Notes: generated from the letters alone by a model not told the origin. Shown: positions 23,400 to 38,300, counted from the first letter of the stretch. The stretch is DNA of 64,000 nt from Mytilus trossulus (GCF_036588685.1 NC_086383.1:46582448-46646447); one strand, 5' to 3'. Translations and numbers: made by a program.

Positions 23400-26300
23400 C
23401 TAAAACGATATATTTTGGTGTTAATAGTTATGATTTATACAGGTTGCCAGGCGAAATCATATGAGATAGATATAACACACAATATTACATACTTTTTAAA
23501 TAACATTTGTTTTAAATTATGCATTCGTACATTTTGGTATTGTTGGTACGCCTTCAAATCTGATTAGAAAAGTATATGCACTTTGTTTGGCTGTATATAA
23601 GGTAAAGCACTTTGTTTGGCTGTATATAAGGTAAAGCACTTTGTTTGGCTGTATATAAGGTAAAGCACTTTGTTTGGCTGTATATAAGGTAAAGCACTTT
23701 GTTTGGCTGTATATAAGGTAAAGCACTTTGTTTGGCTGTATATAAGGTAAAGCACTTTGTTTGGCTGTATATAAGGTAAAGCACTTTGTTTGGCTGTATA
23801 TAAGGTAAAAGAACATCTATATTATTTGTTTTACATACAGCATGTGCAGGTACTGGTAAAACAGGAGACAAGGCATTGTTTGCAAAGACAGAGGATTATA
23901 TATTTTATAAATTCTTTTGCTTAAAAATAATTTACCCTTTTCTTTTCAAAATGACGAAAGCAGCTACAGAAATGGTGATAAGAAAAATTCCCAATGCTAA
24001 TCCAACAGCTAAGCCTGAAAAATATCGCAAATGAAAGAGCATGTCATATCTGAAAAAAGATTTAAAGAATCAAAGTTTACTATATCCTTTAAACATTAAC
24101 AAACACATTGAACGGTTGTGTTTCATGAAACAACCCATGCTGACAGTATTTGTTCTCATCGGAACAACGGTTATAGACGATTCTAACATGTACAGTTTTT
24201 TGTGGGAAATTTTCCGGGGAAATTTTTGTTAGGTGGAACAAATATACCTTGATAATTCTACTACAAAATGAAAATGGAGTATAATTTGTTATTCCCTAAT
24301 ACAGACAACTTTTTAAACACATTGATATCTGTACCTATCATCGAATCGAGTGTTAACACAGTTGTTTTCAATTCGTTTGATGTGTATGGTCAATTAATTG
24401 AGAAATTTGATAAGGGACTTCCCGATCTGAATTTTCCTTGGAGTTCGATATTTTTGTCAGAACATTCTGTTTTGACATTGTTTATTCACGATGCTAAATC
24501 ATATTGTTACCCCATATAGAATTTACTGACCCCATATATATATCGTATTAGGTCACTAGTACATTATGTAACTAATAATGTTGGAGATATAACATATACA
24601 TAGTCTTCTTTTTTCTTAGAGTATATTCATTTGGTCTAATTTTGTATTTGCTGCAGGAATAATGATTTAAATAGTTATTTCAAATACTGTTTAAAATACA
24701 TGCTGACCAACTAGTTAGATCATATATATCCTTGAGTAATTGATAACCTGATATAATAAACTCAAGATGATTATACACATTCCGAGAAAAAAACATGTTG
24801 ATATAGAAATGAGATGTGGTAGAATTGCCAAAGAGACATTTATCTACTAGAGTTAAAAATGAAGTGATAGTAAGCAATTATAGGTCATTGTACAGACTTC
24901 AACAATTAGAAAACACCATGTCATATAGTTGTCCATACATATAGGAAATCATCATGACAAATTTGGAAGATTTGCAAAACCAACGACCTTATTTTTTAAC
25001 AAAATTTATCAAATATTACTGACATTAACAAACGACAACCATATGTATGGGCGCTTAACCTTCCCCTTACGTGGGACAGTGTTGCAAAAATGAGTTGGTT
25101 TCATTGTCTCATTTGTATAAAAAGCAATGAATGAAACACACAAGTGTGAGAAAGGATTACACTAAAATAATGGAGGAAAACATTTTAATCAGTGGTAATA
25201 TTCCGATGAAGAAATACCTATACATCGAAATGAACAAAATGATTTAGTGGTCAAATTTCGACTGCTATTTCATTTTTTAAGGTAAGAAACAATAAAAGGG
25301 GTATGTTGCAGATTTTGCTGAAAATGTGTATACAATGTTGGCTCGCTGAACTACAACTGAAAATCGAAAAAAAAATGCATTTATCTCTTTTATCATCTGA
25401 AAAATTGCGAATTGATTTCTTTTAATATGGGTGAATATTTGTATAGAAAGCACAAAAATCGGCTAAAAACATATGAGTTGTCTTAAAATCTCTAATTCTA
25501 CTCCATAGAGTTTTTTAAAAACTCTATGTTGTTGACACATAAATTTCTGTCACATAAATGATATAAAATAATCATATGGCCACCGACTTCGTTTTTTGTC
25601 TAATAATCAATTTGTTACCTTTTTGGTTATGAAAAACGTCAAACATCAACGTTTAACGTCCTACAACGCGGCGACGATATGATTATTTCTATGTTTTATT
25701 GGGGAAAAACGAAGACATTGACCCTTTCTTTATTTAAGAAAAAAAATGATACAAGCTATACTTTATTGTAGTCTGAACATGGGCAGGCATTATTTTAGGG
25801 ATTATTTTTGCCCGAGCGATAGTGATATAATGCCTATCCATGTTAAAACTAAAATAAAGTAGTAGCTTGCATCAATTATTTCGATTCTGATTAGGGCAAT
25901 TAGGGTAATTTCTATGTCCGATTGTTATAAGTGTAGCGTGTTTGTGTAGGCTCTTCCTTGAACCTCCCTTTTTTGTTTGTAATCCAACAGAAGACTGGCA
26001 ATGGGATTTTTCATACCTTTATAACTTTATACCTTTATCTTCGGGTCGTTACATAAGCCAAAGGCTTCTACTGACCCCTCATCTTGGATTGTCGTATATG
26101 CATTTCTCTTCTCATAATTAATATATATATATATATATAGGATCCTTTAATATAGATAATTTAGCTGATCTGTAACAATAACATCTTCATGCCTTATATA
26201 TCATGTTCTGTAGTACGCCGCTAGATTAAAACTGACGTGGAAAGGTAACACATGCCCACCAAAAGTTCTTTTATTTGAGAGCCCAGGTGGTCGTGTGGTC

Positions 26301-29300
26301 TAGCGGGACGGCTGCAGTGCAGGCGATTTGGTGTCACGATATCACAGTAGCATGGGTTCGAATCCCGGCGAGGGAAGAACCAAAAATTTGCGAAAGCAAA
26401 TTTACAGATCTAACATTGTTGGGTTCATGTTTAGACGAGTTGTATATATATATATATATATATATATACAACTCGTCTAAACATGAACCCAACCCAAGAG
26501 AAGAGGCATTTAATATATTAAACTTATAATAAAAAAAAAAACACTTATTTGGGTGTGCGCAGCTGAACACTTAACACGAACATATGAATTCATAAGGGTT
26601 CCAATTTTCGCCATTTAATGCGGACTTAAAATTATTCAGAGTCTTTGCCGTCACCGTTAACTAGGGGGGTGACCAGCTAGCATGATCGGTTGTCGTATCT
26701 AGGTCATATATGTCAATTTCCAAATACAGTCATAACAAATGAATTAGTAACAACATGAGTATCATTTAAGAGTTTGGAAGTGTTTTAAATTAATGAAATA
26801 TTTTAGATGCATGACAATTTGATAAAATTCATTCTTCTGCAGTAGTCGATATAGGCATGTGCCATCAAATTTTGTTGGATTTAGAGCATGGGTTTATTCA
26901 GAAAGCGAAAGAAGCACGTCATTTCAGAATGAGCATCATTATAACAGAAATGTGTGTATTAGCAACATATAGCTTATTAAGAAAAATATATGGAACAGAA
27001 TTAGAGCGATTTTCAGACAAATTTTTGAAGGTTTTATGCCGATTTTATGTGCTTTTTTTTTACAAATATTCACCAATTTTGTAAAATTTCTATCAGTAAT
27101 ATTTCTAATAATAAATGAGATAAATGCATTACTTTTTCGATTTCCATTTGATGTCTGTTGAGCCAGAGTTGTATGATAAATTTGACTGAAATCTGTGACA
27201 TATCCCATTTACTGTAACTTTACCTTATATCAAATTTAATACATTTACCTACCTGTAGTAGCTTCAGAGACTTTACTTTGAGAATTCGGCAAAACGTCTT
27301 TTGTCATATTGGACCTGCCTTTAGTTAATATAATATGCTATCATAAGGGTTTTAGAGTATTGGAAATGTATACAAAAATGACGTATCTAGGGTTTTTTTC
27401 TACACAAAATACGTAAATGTATTCAAAACGGGGTTTTATGTATATATGATAATAGCATGGTAGTATGTACTTTATATAAATGTAATCAGTAAACCATTCT
27501 TGTTTATCCAAATTTTGATTTTTAATTTCCTATAGCATGTATAATGTAGTCACCCAAAGCAAAAGCATATATATATTACATGATCTGTATGACGAAGGTT
27601 TACGCAAAGAAGTTTCTACACACACCAGAATAGATACAGGTATCATGCGTACAATAAACATAATGGTATAAGTAACATGATTAGCCTTTGTGTATCCAAA
27701 AAGAGAAATACCCATAAATAATAATTTGAGGTAGATTCATGGTATACCGCCATCTTGGATTGTACAATCTCAGTACACGTTCAGTTTAGATATTAGCCTA
27801 AATCTGCGAATTTGTAGACAGATGTGCAATTGTTTTGGTAAGACTGTCTATCTTTATCTTGCTGATTTATTGCATTATTCAAAATATTTAAAATTTGTGT
27901 TTTATAATCAATTTTCACATCTAAGCCATTTAAGGGGAGATACAAAATTTAAACTGGACTGATTGGAATTTTTACTTGTAGCAAGAAAACAAGTCCGGTG
28001 ACACCACGTTTTTTTGTTTTATTTTCTTAAAACATATTACAAAACCCATCTTCTCTCTATTTATTTTAAAAAATTCTATCTCATAAATTTATTTTTATGC
28101 ACATAAATGATCATACTTCGCAAATTTAGACAACTTTCAACGACTCATAGTGTCAAAATTAGCACGGTGACCGATCCTTTTTATTTTAATTTTGAAAAGT
28201 GCAAAGTAAAATCTTCATTTTTGCAAGGTATAAGAACTTTCTATCTCAAGAAACATATACTTATCATCTACCTTAATATGAAAAAAAATGTCAAGCGTTT
28301 ATTTATCAGCGTCTTAATACAATTTCTTTGAACAGAACCAACTACAGATAATTCTGTTTTTAAGTTACTTCAACATATTCTGGGAATTCATTTTTTCTCT
28401 TGGTGTAGACTACATGCTGTATAAATATCCATAACAATAAAACGTCATCTGAAAGTGTTAATGCAACTTGAGTATATGAGATAATGAAACTTTGCCTGTG
28501 TTATCAATCAATACTTATTGTCCTCTTTAGAAGCAGAGTATTACTGCCATGTAAATCAGATACACACATTATTTTACATTAAAAGGTGATGTAAATTATA
28601 TGTTACATACCTGATTGCTCACATGCAAATGTCAAAATATCATTACAATCTCTGTAAACTCCACTTCTCCTCGAGTCATCGTTTACATTTCTGAATTTAC
28701 AGGAAGTAGGTGTTGCTAGTAACTGGTCATCTGTTGAGTTATGGTTAAATTTACCATGAATAAAATTGTTTTTAATTCCATACTAGTTATATATAATAAG
28801 CCCTATCTTATAAAAAAAAAACGGAGTTGGGTTATATTTGGCCCAAAACTTGTTGATTGTTTTTAAAAGTTACAATGCCTAATCTTTATTTGCCAAAATA
28901 TGATACACTTTTAAAGTAATTCAGTACATATTTAATGCCTATAATTGGCAAATTCACGTAATTTTAATTGTATAATATGCTATAATTCTTATATGATTTG
29001 CATATCTATAAATACTTGAATTGGATTGGTCAAGTAGAATTTTCTCGAAGTTTACACTTCGATAAACTATGTTTCCGAAACTACTTTTGTAATCTATTCA
29101 TGCGTGATACATAAGCTTGCAGTGATCCCGGGCTTTTCAGCAAATTGAGATTTAAAAACAATTGCATAACAGTTGTAATGTCGTAATAAAAACTTATTGA
29201 CATAACTAATCTTCAGTATCCATTGTTTATTCTCGTCAAAGCTCACACATCAAATCAAAGTCCTTTATTCTTTATTTTATCTGCAAACTTGGAGTTTGGG

Positions 29301-32300
29301 TGAAAATTGTCAAGTCTCCTGATCGAAAAATCTAAATATTTACGAGGAAACTAAAAATTATGGGTTGAATTTAAATTTAATTAAGCATCTTATTAAGACA
29401 AACACTCGATATGGATATCTCGGCAATACTAAGACTGTTGGATACGCAAACGTCAAATTGATTTCAAAACGAAGCGGTGGTTTTTATGCCGATTTGTGCA
29501 AGTGGTTATCTCCCCTTAACATCACCAGTCAAAAATAAAAACCCAGCAAAATGCATAAAAATTAAAAAAGGAGTTTACTTTACAAAAATTAGAAAGAAAA
29601 TGAACGAAACTCGATTTATAACTATGTTATGATGATATAAAGAAGAGATACTTCCCTTTTTTTCAGAGAAGGACTAAATTAAAAGACAAAATATTACTGT
29701 AGTAAAAAAAAAATATTCAGAAATGTGGATAATGACACCTGACATGTAAAATTCAAAACCTAGCTATATTGAAAGAAATTAGATCAGGCGGATGAAGTAT
29801 ACTACATGCAATTTTTATATGTGGGATTATTCCTAGCAGAATTTTTTAAACACTTCTGATTATATTTAATGCAATAAAACATAGTTTATAGTCTACAATT
29901 TCAATAATCTTTCTGAAAATTGATATAATTATTAAATAAATATTACTGATCATATATATTTTATATTCTATAAAGTGTGACCAAGAGTCACAACAATTTT
30001 TTCAAATTAAGAGAGCATTTAAACTCAAGCCTCTGTTTCAGTTGGTTGAACAGTAAAATACACAAAAGGGATTTGTAAGTTTTAAACCAAAAATACTGAC
30101 AAAAAATCTGTAAAAAAATATGCTGTAAATTATAAGTGAAAGTGACACAATTTTGAATTTCAGAATCATTATTATTGTAAAATTAAACTATTAGATTAGC
30201 TTGCACAGTAGCCATTTGTCTTATTTCTCAGGGTATTTTAATAGATTATGAAAGTAAACTTTTTGGAAAAAATGGGGCTTCTTCTCTTGAACATGTTGCT
30301 GTATCTGACAGCTGCTTTAATTACATATTTATAAACAAAGTATTGTATATATACTTTACCTGAATACTAGTTATAGGAAATGAAATGAAACTGGTGGGAC
30401 AAATTTTGTGCATTTTACTTCAATAATGATCAATGATGCTTAAAATTTGACAAGAATTTGCCATTTGAATAAATTCAATTTTGTAAGAATACATCTCTTT
30501 GAATTAACTTCTTGTTTGGCTGACATGGCTTGATAAGCTAGTTTTTGCTCTTATTACTATAAAATTGAGAATGGAAATATAGCTTACTTAGTAAAGAGAT
30601 AATAATATAAGCAAGATTTGATTAACTGACCTTCATCTCCTTTTTTCATATGTTTTTTTCCTATCAATAATTTGTCAGATCTGTCAGAATTTTCCAAGAC
30701 GTTTAGCTTTAAAGGTCTTTAAACGCAATTAAGAAGATGTTTGTCTGTTGTCTCACTTTTCCAATGTGTAAATTCTTACTATGCACATGACCCTGACACA
30801 TATTCTGTTACAAACGTAACATGACGTATGTTGAAAAAAGAAAACAATGTCACCGTCAATTTGTGTAGGGGGATTAAACGGGGTTTTAGTTACTTTAAAA
30901 TACAAGTATAGTATGGAAATGTGAAAATCAACAACTTTTAATCCAAATTTCATTTATGTCTTTAATAAAATCAGTATTTTAGAGCACTTTGAAACAGGTA
31001 CAATGAAAAGAATCTAAACTTCACTGTTTTGAAGAAGAAAACCAGATACAAATTGTCATGGCTGGTGGTCACTAAAATTGATGTATAAAAGTAAAAAAAT
31101 GATGGCTTCAAAACAGTTAGTTACGACTTGCCATTGTGCATTTGATGGTAAAAACATAAAGTAGACAATTTTTTTTTATTAAATATCACAAATATTTGGC
31201 TGAAGAATTATAAGGATTATGTAAACCGGGGCTCTTACTCACAAACTCAACATAAAAGTCCGAAGACTTTTATTCAGTTTGTGAGTTAATCGCCCCGATT
31301 TACACATCAATAACCTCTAATAAAAAAATGTGTTTAATCCTATATTAAACCAGCTGAAAATGCGGCTGTGCCCGTATAATGCATACAGGGCATTAAGACT
31401 TTTAACTTATGTGAATCTCAGATTTCACGAAAAAAATCCCGTATTCCCTAAGTAAATTAGCTCAAGTGTCCACTTAACTAAAGTAACCTTAAATCGAAAC
31501 CTTTCTTTTATTACAGTATACTATATATAAGCTCATCACATGTACCCATCCATGTAAAAGTTTGTTCTGATTATTTATATTGATTGTTCAATACATACTT
31601 TTATTTGAAAGAATTGGGTTTAGATTGATATTGGAATGCAGAACAATTCTATGATGAGTGTATTTACAACCACTGGGTCGATGACACTGCTGGTTGAGAT
31701 TTATTTCCCCGAGGGTATCACATGGCCAGTAGTCAGTAATTTTGTGTTGACTTGAGTTATCATTGACATGTTCATGATTTTTTTAAATACTCAGGGTTTA
31801 CTACATCAGGTAAAAATAACCGTACATGTATTTGGCAAAACTTTTAGGAATTTTTGGTCCTCAATGCTCTTCAACTTTGTACTTTATTTGGCCTTTTTAA
31901 CATTTTTTTATTCGAGTGTCAAGGATGAGTCTATCGTAGAAGAAACGTGCTTCCGGCGTAAATATAAAATTTTAATCCTGGTATCTATGATGAGTTTTTG
32001 TTCAATAGTACGTAACATAATACAATGTTGGAACAGATGATAAATTGCCGCATAAGAAAAAGGTGTCCGTTTTGAGCATGGGAAGAAAGAAAATATTTGT
32101 TATCCAAAACTTTCCCCTACCAAATCTTCTAATTCATCTTTTATGCATATGGATGTAATATTTTCTGGAGACAACAATATGTTTAAAACTTTCGTTACGT
32201 TTTTCTTTGGGATTTAAAATATCTGTTTCGATTTGAAATAAACACTTTTATCGCTTCACGTTTACGACAAAAAAAAAGGTTAAAAGTCCTAAAATCTCCA

Positions 32301-35300
32301 TTGAACACATTATTAGATTCACATGTTTACAATAAGGTAATTTTTTAACGAAATAAAGGTCCATGTCCCTTGAAATCCGCTACTTGATAGGTCTGAAAAC
32401 CTTTCGATTTTGTTTTGTAAGTGAAACACATTTAAGGGAGATCTTTTAGAGTACATACAATCTAACTCTCTTTCATCTTGTAACAGTATTAAAACATTTG
32501 ACTTTTCTACTCTTTAGGGAGGGATAAATCCTACTTTGTAAAGAATCACTCTGATTCAAACAAAAAAATCTCTGAAACCGATATTATCAAGATGCTTGAT
32601 TTCTTGATTGACAACATATTTGTTACGTTCGGAGAACGTGTTTTTCAACAGACTGTCTGCATCCCAATGGGAACAAACTGTGCCCCTCTACTTGCTGACT
32701 TGTTTCTTTATTTTTTTTAGGCTGACTTCATGCAGGAACTTCTTAGGAAGAAAGATAAGAAGTTAGCAATATCCTTTAACTCTACTTTCCGCTATATAGA
32801 TGACGTTCTTTCACTAATTCAAAATTTGGTGACTATGTGGAACGCATCTATCCCATCGAATTGGAGATAAAGGATACTACAGATACAGTTAAGTCGGCTT
32901 CATATCTTGACTTACATCTAGAAATTGACAATGATGGTCGGTTGAAGACAAAACTTTTCGACAAAAGAGATGATTTCAGCTTTCCAATTGTAAACTTTCC
33001 ATTTCTAAGTAGCAACATTCCAGCAGCACCTGCGTACGGGGTATATATCTCCCAATTGATACGATATTCCCGTGCTTGCATTTCCTATCATGATTTCCTT
33101 GATAGAGGGTTACTGCTCACAAGGAAGCTATTAAACCAAGAGTTCCAAATGGTGAAGTTGAAATCATCCCTTCGTAAATTTTACGGACGCCATCACGAGT
33201 TGGTTGACCGTTATTGAATAACCGTTTCACAAATGATATCGGATATGTTCCTTACGTCGTAACTACAATCCCCTTCCCTTTCATGAATTTGACCTACAGA
33301 ATTAGACTATTTACCGGATTTGTAATCACATAAGCAATACGACGGGTGCCGCATGTGGAGCAGGATCTGCTTACCCTTCCGGAGCACCTGAGATCACCCC
33401 TAGTTGTTGGTGGGGTTCGTGTTGTTTATTCTTTAGTTTTCTATGTTGTGTAATGTGTACTATTGTTTTTCTGTTTGTCTTTTTCATTTTTAGCCATGGC
33501 GTTGTCAGTTTGTTTTAGATTTATGAGTTTGACTGTCCCTTTGGTATCTTTCGTCCCTCTTTTGCACTCAATCTTCAGAATAAAACTATAATGATTGAAA
33601 ATTCAAATGACGTCATTGTACGTATTGTCTTATTCAAATATTATGTCAATATATTCTTTCAGTATCTTTACAAATTGACCATAACTTTCGATCTTAAATA
33701 ACATTACACATTTTACACTGTTAACAATAAGTTGTGAGCAGTTCCCTATAATGTGTTTTCTTGAACTTAGTTTTTACACGGATTTAATCAGTGTTTCAGG
33801 TGGCACGGTAGTATTTCCTGGCCATAAGGGATAATGATAGACTTTTTAGAATTTTCACCACTTTCTAACACTGCAAAAAATTCTACATTCACAGTTAACT
33901 GAAGTACTTTCATTTTACTATTCAGAAATGAATTTGGATATGTACCATGACCGTTTACTTTTTTTGCTATTTTTAAAATCCTAAGGCCACTAGTACTTTT
34001 AGGTCTTTTATGGTGCAGTGAATGCAAAATTTAAAAAAATTCTCAAAAATTCATTTTCATCTGTATATAAAATTATTTCATATTTTTCTACACCTGATTC
34101 ATCACTCAGTTTTGGAAAGTATGTTCAGTTGATACTGTATTTTTTGTCCAATCACACTGTTTAGATACATTTACCTAAGTAGGGTACACAAAAGAGCAAC
34201 CTAAGTTCTGGAAAGCAAATACTACCGTGCCACCTTAACCAAGACATAACAAACTTGAAACCAGTCATGACACCTATGATGCATAGACTTCTTATTTTGG
34301 AACATATTACAATAAAGAATACAAGTCTGCACTCATTTCTTACCAAAAAAAATGAAACATTACATCCCTACCCCATCTTGCAGATTTTCACTTTTTTTTC
34401 ATCTTACCATTTTTACTTAAGGAGTGAACAAAACCCAAATATATGATGTTTCAAATCAACACAGAAGTCAAACATGATGATTCAGGAGGAATTAGTGGAT
34501 TGCCAACTCTGTTTATGGTTAATCTGACTGAAAGAAACAGTTTTAGCACCAAATCATGAAAACTGGTATTAAAGTCCATTCCACATTTTACAGCATGCCT
34601 TATATTACTTTAAACATTTTCAGATTATGAGAATAATACAACAAGAGTCTTTAGATTGCAGTTAACTATTATTCCAAAATCTGTTTGACAATACATGTAC
34701 TAGAACACATCTCTAAGTTGACTGTTTGTCTATTTCTCATGTATGCATCAAGTTAAATTATGTCCCCTTACATAATCAATTTGCCTTTATTGTGCTTTTC
34801 ACTGTCAGAAAATCTTAACAACTAATGGTATTTGCATGGAAAATGAATAAACCATTTAATCTTGCTGATATAACATCATAAATACATTCTTTGTCAAAAA
34901 TAAGGTCTATTCAATGTAAAGAAACCCCTATTTCTATCTCTATTTCAGACCAGTATGAGAGCGTAATGAATAAGTAAGGACCCCTTAACCACTTACTAGT
35001 TCCCCAAAAGCTCCAACTGGTGTCATGTTACATCAGAACTACAAATTAAACCTCAAGAAAACTAGTATAGCTGTACTTGTGTTGAAAAAAATAAGAAATT
35101 ATGCAATTTATTTATTTCGGTGAAAATAATAGGATGTACATGCAACTGAAGAATGTCGCGTCTCAAATTTCAGTGGTTGCACATGTGTCAGACACTGCGA
35201 AAAGTCAAAGCGCGCATTTATAATTAAAAATGTAGTGCAAGTTACATAAAAATAATGAATTTCAACGTTCTAGGTAAATTTTTATATTATTACCTACAGA

Positions 35301-38300
35301 TCAGGCAAAATTTGCTGAATCAGCAATTTTTACTCTCAGGGGTGGAATTTAAGGCTTGTTTTTATCATAGTTGCCCTTAATCAAATTTGTTTTGATAAAA
35401 TTACAAATTGCATAGGTAAAAAAAGTTCCTTTATTGATTTAGTGTAAAAATATATATCCCCCTTAAGGTGGCACGGTAGTATTTCCTGGCCATAAGGGAT
35501 AATGATAGACTTTTTAGAATTTTCACCACTTTCTAACACTGCAAAAAATTCTACATTCACAGTTAACTGAAGTACTTTCATTTTACTATTCAGAAATGAA
35601 TTTGGATATGTACCATGACCGTTTACTTTTTTTGCTATTTTTAAAATCCTAAGGCCACTAGTACTTTTAGGTCTTTTATGGTGCAGTGAATGCAAAATTT
35701 AAAAAAATTCTCAAAAATTCATTTTCATCTGTATATAAAATTATTTCATATTTTTCTACACCTGATTCATCACTCAGTTTTGGAAAGTATGTTCAGTTGA
35801 TACTGTATTTTTTGTCCAATCACACTGTTTAGATACATTTACCTAAGTAGGGTACACAAAAGAGCAACCTAAGTTCTGGAAAGCAAATACTACCGTGCCA
35901 CCTTCAAAGTTAATCTTTTATTTCATATATCGAATGAAATAAACAGCCTGCATAAAAGCATTATAGATAGTTAATATAATAAAATGCAAAATACGACTGT
36001 AACAATTTTATTATAAATAAGCCCTGTCTAAACCTCGATGGTCGAAGTCGAAGGGACCAGACCTAAGTATTCGACTCATTCGAGGTCGAATGTGAGGTCA
36101 AAATTTGGAATGCATGAAATACGGTATGAGACTTGTGTAAACTAGATACAATGAACAATGTGCCTTTTTTCGTTGTGAAACTTTATGGTTGTGTATCTAA
36201 TCTCCATTTTTGGTCACACATTCAAGTACAGATACAAATCATGCACAAATAAATTCAAAAGTCTACAGAAATATTTATAAAGGTCAGTTAAGGAAGTTCG
36301 CTACTTAGTTTCAAGCATTTCATAACATAAGTTTATATTGATAGGGGATTTATTAAGGCACCAAAAGAGCAAAAATAAGATATAGGTCAATGTGCTTGTT
36401 TTCGAGATACAAATATAAGTCATTGAAATTTTGGCGGAAAAATATTCTCTCTTGATTTTTCATAGATTTATCACTGACAAGTTTAAGTTCTCAAAAACAA
36501 TAAAAAAAAAAAATAACAAAGATTTTAAAAGACTTTTACAGATGGCTTATAATTATACATGTAAACGATTTTCAAAAAGAAAAATGGGTGTTAATGGTAT
36601 TTAAGTGGATATTTAAGGAATTCTGAAAATCTGACAAAAATTCCAAAACATGACAACCGAACATCCTTAAGATAAACATGTCATTTTAAATGTTATACAA
36701 AGAATTGTGTTTATTCAGCTTAAATCTCTATTGAAAATGATTAGGTTACATAAGAAATTTATCCGATTTGAATTTTTATCATTAGATCTGCTTATTTCGA
36801 AAGTTCATACTTTCAAACAGGGTCATTTACATTATTTTTACATCGACAGGGCTATGCGATTTCTCACTAAAACAAGTATTTGAATAAACCAAGTTCAACT
36901 CATCAGAAGTAATTATGCATTGATCAAACTAGATTTTTGCTGGGACCGAGAAATAACTTCGACTCATCCGATTTTTTACGTAACCGAGTTCGACACAACG
37001 AGAATCGACTGTATTTATCTTTGCTTAATATCCGTCTGCTTTTGTTCGCTCATTTTTTACAACTTATGGATCTGGCTTAATGTGAAATTCCGGGTCACTA
37101 AATGTACTAAAATTTTGTTGTTTACTTCCATAAATTTTAAATGCAAAAGTACCTTCATTATAGAATGTTTTTGAATATTCTCTCCGAAAAATTGATGACC
37201 ACATTGGTGCTGTTTTCCAACCTCCGTCTGTTACTTGGCCTATTTCACTACACGCACTGTCACTGGTACCAGGTAAATAACTCATTTGATGAATACAAAT
37301 ATCGGCAGCATCAGTTTGTGATTTGTAGTTTTCAAAATATTTTCCATTTACTAAAAGTGAGCAAGATATTCAGTGGTAAATAATGTGCACAAGTATTTAG
37401 ATATGTTTAATTGTATTCTACATGAAAAAGCTCCTTTGTTCTACCAGGGTTATCTGGGTCGGATCATCCCTACCAGATCACCTCAGCTTGATTTTCTTTA
37501 TTTTGCATGTTTTTTTCCGTTTTTGTAACATTTGGCTGGAATGCGATCCACAATAAAATTTATTTATACGGAAAAGAATCATTTTCAAAATGTATGTAGA
37601 AAAGATCAAGTGTTTATGCTTGGATTCGACCTTTAGCATATAGACCCACCACGATTCATACGCCTACACCAGGGGGACTGGATACAAACTCTCTGTTAAT
37701 TTAACATAGTTAACATCTGTCCAGGGCTCATAAAGGGTATATACTATATAGTAATATATAAAGTATATTATAATGATCTTAAGGAGTTCTAAATTAAATT
37801 TTATGAAGCGTAATTTTGTTTTTCTCTAATATAGAACAGCTGGGATGTAAAATAGTCTTCGGACTTGGTGTGTCAGTGCAAGATCACCCTCTGTCCTCCG
37901 GCCATCGAAATGATCTTACAATGACACATCGCGTCCTCATGGGATAACTACTACAGACAAAATAGTTTTTTAAACTCTACTCACCACAGATATTTTTAAT
38001 ATCGTAGCTTGCGTCGCAAGAAACGGAAATAAGAGGTCCTCTTTTATAGTATAGTCCACCATTATTAGAACACGTTGTTGTCACACAGTTCTCTTTACTT
38101 TCATCAAGTATGTGTACCGATGCTAAAACAAAATGTTGAATTATTCAAAATGTTAATCGTAATTAATTATAACAAAACATTATTTCAATAAACACGAATA
38201 ATAAAATGTACAGTTATCCTTCTTTTACATTACTATTTAAGCATCACTGCATTAAAACATGTATATAGAGTGTATACAAGAACAGCGTTCTCTTTGATTT

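Larger units (their letters stand above)
24015..27252 (-). other. Gene A intron 7 (3.2 kb)
   Basis: Holds a repeat fragment at 24360-24465 (CAATTCGTTTGATGTG...GGGACTTCCCGATCTGAATTTTCCTTGGAG block), a mussel-type repeat at about 24810-25100, an imperfect inverted repeat at 25748-25872, a (TA)n tract near 26121-26140 and the SINE at 26280-26492. No exon seen. Confidence 0.6.
28731..37984 (-). other. Gene A intron 5 (9.3 kb)
   Basis: 28731-31200 is AT-rich with nothing recognised. Beyond it lie a hairpin at 31219-31305, a 357 bp family fragment, a reverse-transcriptase relic, two identical 436 bp MITEs, a 375 bp MITE and a hairpin at 37868-37928. No extra exon is needed to keep phase. Confidence 0.6.

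Noticed and set aside
23578-23809. CRISPR-like regular repeats
   Set aside because: Repeats are directly abutting with no spacers, and the genome is eukaryotic.
23517-23871. Overlapping 63-105 codon ORFs with YIQPNKV repeats
   Set aside because: They are the 29 bp minisatellite translated; 29 is not a multiple of 3, so the same text cycles through all frames.
26280-26380. Functional tRNA gene
   Set aside because: A and B boxes are present but no cloverleaf with a sound acceptor stem can be drawn; it fits a SINE head.
33788-35695. Two minus-strand ORFs with the same 78 residues
   Set aside because: They fall inside the two identical 436 bp MITEs; the sequence identity comes from the element.
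36018-36855. Possible element bounded by AGCCCTGTC and GACAGGGCT
   Set aside because: The inverted match is only nine bases, no target duplication is visible, and the interval contains another MITE.
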